This document shows, piece by piece, positions 7,801 to 8,752 of a stretch of DNA of 8,752 nt (positions are counted from its first letter, which is position 1; each line of letters starts with the position of its first letter). Where the stretch lies: positions 1 to 8,752 of the forward strand of contig CAJUHY010000045.1 of the NCBI GenBank assembly GCA_910585895.1, given 5' to 3'. The notes below the pieces were generated by a model, which saw nothing but the letters and a program-made list of their open reading frames with translations, did no database searches and had not been told where the DNA came from. The position numbers and the translations under genes were made by a program. Source of the stretch: an uncultured Lachnospiraceae bacterium. GTDB lineage: Bacteria; Bacillota; Clostridia; Lachnospirales; Lachnospiraceae.

Positions 7801-7996
7801 GAACGGTTATGAAGCGACCCGGGCAATCCGTGCGCTCGAGAATAAAGAATTATCTTCGATTCCAATATTTGCCATGACTGCCAATGCTTTTGAGGAAGAT
7901 AAACAGGAGGCAATGGAAGCGGGAATGAATGGGCATCTTTCCAAACCTATCGAAATTGAGGTATTGTTTGAAACCTTAGATAAAATTATGAAATGA
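4838..7996 (+). CDS. Cytosolic hybrid sensor histidine kinase (PAS-HisKA-HATPase-REC-REC)
   Basis: A 1,052-residue multidomain signalling kinase. AAGGAGG (4824-4830) sits 7 bases before ATG 4838, so the start is secure. Residues 1-118 look like a receiver fold that has lost its acidic pocket (see findings). PAS domains span about 131-248 and 260-376, and a divergent PAS-like part about 385-512. The HisKA helix carries the H-box SHDIRTPMNA with phosphorylated His547. The ATPase domain shows the N-box NLLSNAVKYT (661-670), DNGIGMS (699-705), FEPFER (713-718) and GTGLGMA (729-735). Two intact receivers follow: REC1 about 785-905 (acidic DDD 790-792, acceptor Asp839, Thr868, Lys890) and REC2 about 929-1052 (Glu935/Asp936, Asp982, Thr1014, Lys1036), joined by a charged Glu/Lys linker. 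There are no membrane helices, so the signal is probably cytoplasmic and sensed by the PAS region. There is no HPt domain and no DNA-binding output, so the phosphorelay partner must be elsewhere. Family call secure; stimulus unknown. Confidence 0.96.
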   Translation: MYHCHVHFYLLGEQSRTFEIIKKMPPLEHFTHEYMESSVSEEALAAKADIILADLLPQQDAKEAVQKILRAKRKEAELILLAGKDQVETFAEEFSEIKDIWICPMSEDELRFRFLRWQQNCKMSKDFWQTSHFFEATINNVPNLVWYKDKNGIHEKVNDSFCKTVNKTKQQVEGQGHAYIWDVEQDDPACIESEREVMESRKTCISEEIIQTGAGERTLTTYKSPLYNLDGSVMGTVGVAIDVTQERLYEQEIIQKNKTLEKIFTSIDCGVMLHTLDGKLVVSANQAALKILGYDTLEEMMADGFDLIADSVVEEDKMKLRRCIMELEKEGDTVNIEYRARHKDGELRHIMGSIKLVEQNGTLYYQRFLLDCTAQKLQEERNERRQAELIHALSIDYSIVGCFELNKDLGIPLRHNEEEGRAFAPNSEGRIRFSESMERYIEEFVYEDDQEELRAAVSAENLKKELAEKKQYYVNYRAVIQGETKYFQLKIVRTGKWKKQQGIVLGIRSVDEETRNEMEKKELLEDALMQANRASKAKSIFLSNMSHDIRTPMNAIVGFTALAITHIDDKEQVEEYLKKIMTSGNHLLSLINDVLDMSRIESGKMHLDEKPCSLPDILHSLRSILQADIRAKQLDLYIDAVDVIDEEIYCDKLRLNQVLLNLLSNAVKYTGAGGMVSMRIIQKPRAPKGYATYEFHIKDNGIGMSDEFVAHIFEPFEREKSSTTSGIQGTGLGMAITKNIVDMMNGTISVKSEQGNGTEVTACFTFRLNDEVKEPQDIPQLKNCRALVIDDDFNTCDSVTYMLTQIGMRAEWTLSGKEALLRTHQAVSRGDNYTVYVVDWMLPDMNGIEVTRRIRKEMGEDVPIILLTAYDWLDIEDEAKEAGVTAFCSKPLFYSELHKCLHSIVCAEEEEREKEQEHSGGEKEKRHTGRILLAEDNELNQEIAKMILEDAGFTAEVAENGQIALDMLRKSEPGYYQIILMDVRMPVMNGYEATRAIRALENKELSSIPIFAMTANAFEEDKQEAMEAGMNGHLSKPIEIEVLFETLDKIMK

Positions 7997-8033
7997 TGGG
8001 TATACTTTCTAAAAAAGAAAAGGAGTGTTCAAC

Positions 8034-8192
8034 ATGGACAGATATTTATGTGAGCCCTGCGGCTATGTGTACGACCCCAAGGTGGGAGATCCAGATCATG
8101 ATATTCCGGCTGGAACAGCCTTTGAAGATTTGCCGGATGATTGGGTATGCCCCTGGTGCGGATTGGGCAAGGAAGTGTTTGTGAAAGAGTAA
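8034..8192 (+). CDS. Rubredoxin
   Basis: A 52-residue one-iron electron carrier, the usual length for the family. ATG 8034 has AAGGAG (8020-8025) 8 bases upstream. The iron is held by four cysteines in two CxxC knuckles: Cys6 and Cys9 in CEPCGYVYDP, and Cys39 and Cys42 in CPWCG. Other hallmarks are GDPD (18-21), IPAGTAFEDLPDDW (24-37) and the terminal GLGKEVF. Rubredoxins pass single electrons in the cytosol, in anaerobes often to rubrerythrin, superoxide reductase or flavodiiron proteins during oxygen and peroxide detoxification. None of those partners is in the window. The gene begins 37 bases after the kinase with no terminator between them, so it is probably on the kinase transcript, and a hairpin terminator follows its stop. 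The Trp between the second pair of cysteines is less usual than Leu, Val or Ile but leaves the site intact. Confidence 0.97.
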   Translation: MDRYLCEPCGYVYDPKVGDPDHDIPAGTAFEDLPDDWVCPWCGLGKEVFVKE

Positions 8193-8201
8193 TTCAAGGT
8201 T

Positions 8202-8256
8202 AAGGAACCTCTAAGGCAGGGCGCTTAAGATGGCGGTTGTTTTAGGGGTTCTTTTT
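8202..8256 (+). terminator. Long-hairpin rho-independent terminator after rubredoxin
   Basis: AAGGAACCTCTAA (8202-8214) pairs with TTAGGGGTTCTTT (8242-8254), giving 13 pairs including two G:U, and a run of five T (8252-8256) follows. The 27-base interior can continue the stem imperfectly (CAG with TTG, then CGC with GCG), so the whole element is one long hairpin. It closes the kinase-rubredoxin unit before the next promoter. Confidence 0.78.
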
Positions 8257-8280
8257 ATACTTGGAAATCTCGAAAATAGA

Positions 8281-8308
8281 TTGCAGCTTTTTTTATTTAT
8301 GTTATAAT
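8281..8308 (+). promoter_or_regulatory. Extended -10 promoter of the DHH phosphoesterase gene
   Basis: TTGCAG (8281-8286), a 16-base spacer and TATAAT (8303-8308) form a good vegetative promoter. It is strengthened by TGT directly before the -10 box (extended -10) and a T-rich spacer. Transcription should start near 8315, about 33 bases before the gene. Its place immediately behind a terminator supports an independent transcription unit. Confidence 0.8.
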
Positions 8309-8347
8309 ATTGAATAGGTTTAAAAAATTGGTGAGGAGGAATTTGCA

Positions 8348-8752
8348 GTGAGATTAGTTACTCGTTCAGATTTTGATGGTTTAGTTTGCGGTGCATTGCT
8401 TTTAGAGGCTGGCATCATCGACAGTTGGAAGTTTGCACATCCTAAGGATTTACAGGATGGCCTTGTAGAGGTAAATGAGAATGACTGCCTGGCAAACGTG
8501 CCTTATGTAGAGGGCTGCGGACTATGGTTTGACCATCATTCAAGTGAACATGAGAGATTGGCATTGGAAGGGAAATATAAGGGGGAAAGCCGTATTACAC
8601 CTTCCTGTGCAAGAATTATCTATGAATATTATGGGGGCGAGCAACGTTTTCCGCAGTTTGGCGAGATGATGGAAGCAGTGGACAAAGTAGATTCCGGAAA
8701 CTTGACGATAGATGAAGTCATGAATCCGAGGGGCTGGATTCTGGTAGGCTTT
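8348..8752 (+). CDS. DHH-family phosphoesterase, exopolyphosphatase-like (3' partial)
   Basis: The first 135 residues are visible and the frame is open at the right edge. The start is GTG 8348, with AGGAGG at 8334-8339, 8 bases upstream; no ATG nearby fits. The N-terminus RLVTRSDFDGLVCGALL carries the first metal-binding motif of the DHH superfamily (Asp8 and Asp10 in SDFDG). FDHHSSE holds the signature DHH at residues 62-64. EAVDKVDSGNL (about 109-119) supplies the later conserved acidic residues. Members hydrolyse phosphodiester or phosphoanhydride bonds using paired metal ions, usually Mn2+. Close relatives in gut Clostridia are labelled exopolyphosphatase-like, but the substrate (polyphosphate, oligonucleotide or cyclic dinucleotide product) cannot be told from this fragment. 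No membrane segment or GGDEF/PAS region precedes the DHH part, so it is not a GdpP-type protein. It is transcribed from its own promoter and appears unrelated to the upstream signalling genes. Confidence 0.88.
   Translation, partial: MRLVTRSDFDGLVCGALLLEAGIIDSWKFAHPKDLQDGLVEVNENDCLANVPYVEGCGLWFDHHSSEHERLALEGKYKGESRITPSCARIIYEYYGGEQRFPQFGEMMEAVDKVDSGNLTIDEVMNPRGWILVGF

Noticed and set aside
7976..8006. Possible promoter for rubredoxin (TATACT at 8001-8006)
   Set aside because: The -10 resembles consensus, but the only upstream candidate, TTAGAT, is a poor -35 at 19-base spacing, so it is not called.
7993..8184. 63-codon + strand frame starting at the kinase stop
   Set aside because: It overlaps the rubredoxin gene in another frame. 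The rubredoxin has all family motifs and its own ribosome binding site.
1..8752. CRISPR arrays, insertion sequences, tRNA or rRNA genes
   Set aside because: No regularly spaced repeats, transposase motifs, terminal inverted repeats or RNA gene signatures were seen. The only notable direct repeat is the 38-bp pair at 2728-2803.

Overview
The window looks like a chromosomal segment of an anaerobic Firmicute, most likely a member of the Lachnospiraceae (class Clostridia). The grounds are the strong AGGAGG-type ribosome binding sites, the moderate G+C content, a pair of genes resembling the Lachnospiraceae DUF5717/DUF5716 families, a clostridial-type rubredoxin, and a DHH-family 'exopolyphosphatase-like' gene of the kind common in gut Clostridia. 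No gene names were looked up; every call rests on reading motifs. All recognised genes are on the + strand. There is no sign of a mobile element, CRISPR array, tRNA or rRNA.

Region 1 (about 2-4735) is a tightly packed four-gene operon of poorly characterised genes. In order they are: the C-terminal part of a large helical protein (DUF5717-like, cut by the window edge); a DUF5716-like protein built like a degenerate Hsp70/actin-fold ATPase; a 251-residue protein with two tetratricopeptide (TPR) repeats; and a coiled-coil protein with a two-helix membrane hairpin. ATPase-like, TPR and membrane-anchored scaffold proteins in one operon suggest a membrane-associated assembly or chaperone-like machine of unknown function. 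This is the best candidate for an undescribed system here. A perfect 38-bp tandem duplication between genes 2 and 3 copies the ribosome binding site and start codon of gene 3, leaving an out-of-frame decoy start upstream of the true one.

Region 2 (about 4736-7996) holds a promoter, a 10-codon open frame, a 7-1-7 palindrome and a strong ribosome binding site. These lead into a 1,052-residue soluble hybrid sensor histidine kinase with the order pseudo-receiver, PAS, PAS, PAS-like, HisKA, HATPase, REC, REC. No partner response regulator or HPt protein is visible.

Region 3 (about 7997-8752) holds a 52-residue rubredoxin 37 bases behind the kinase, followed by a long hairpin terminator. A clear extended -10 promoter then drives a DHH-family phosphoesterase that runs off the right edge. 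The rubredoxin probably shares the kinase transcript; the DHH gene is an independent unit.
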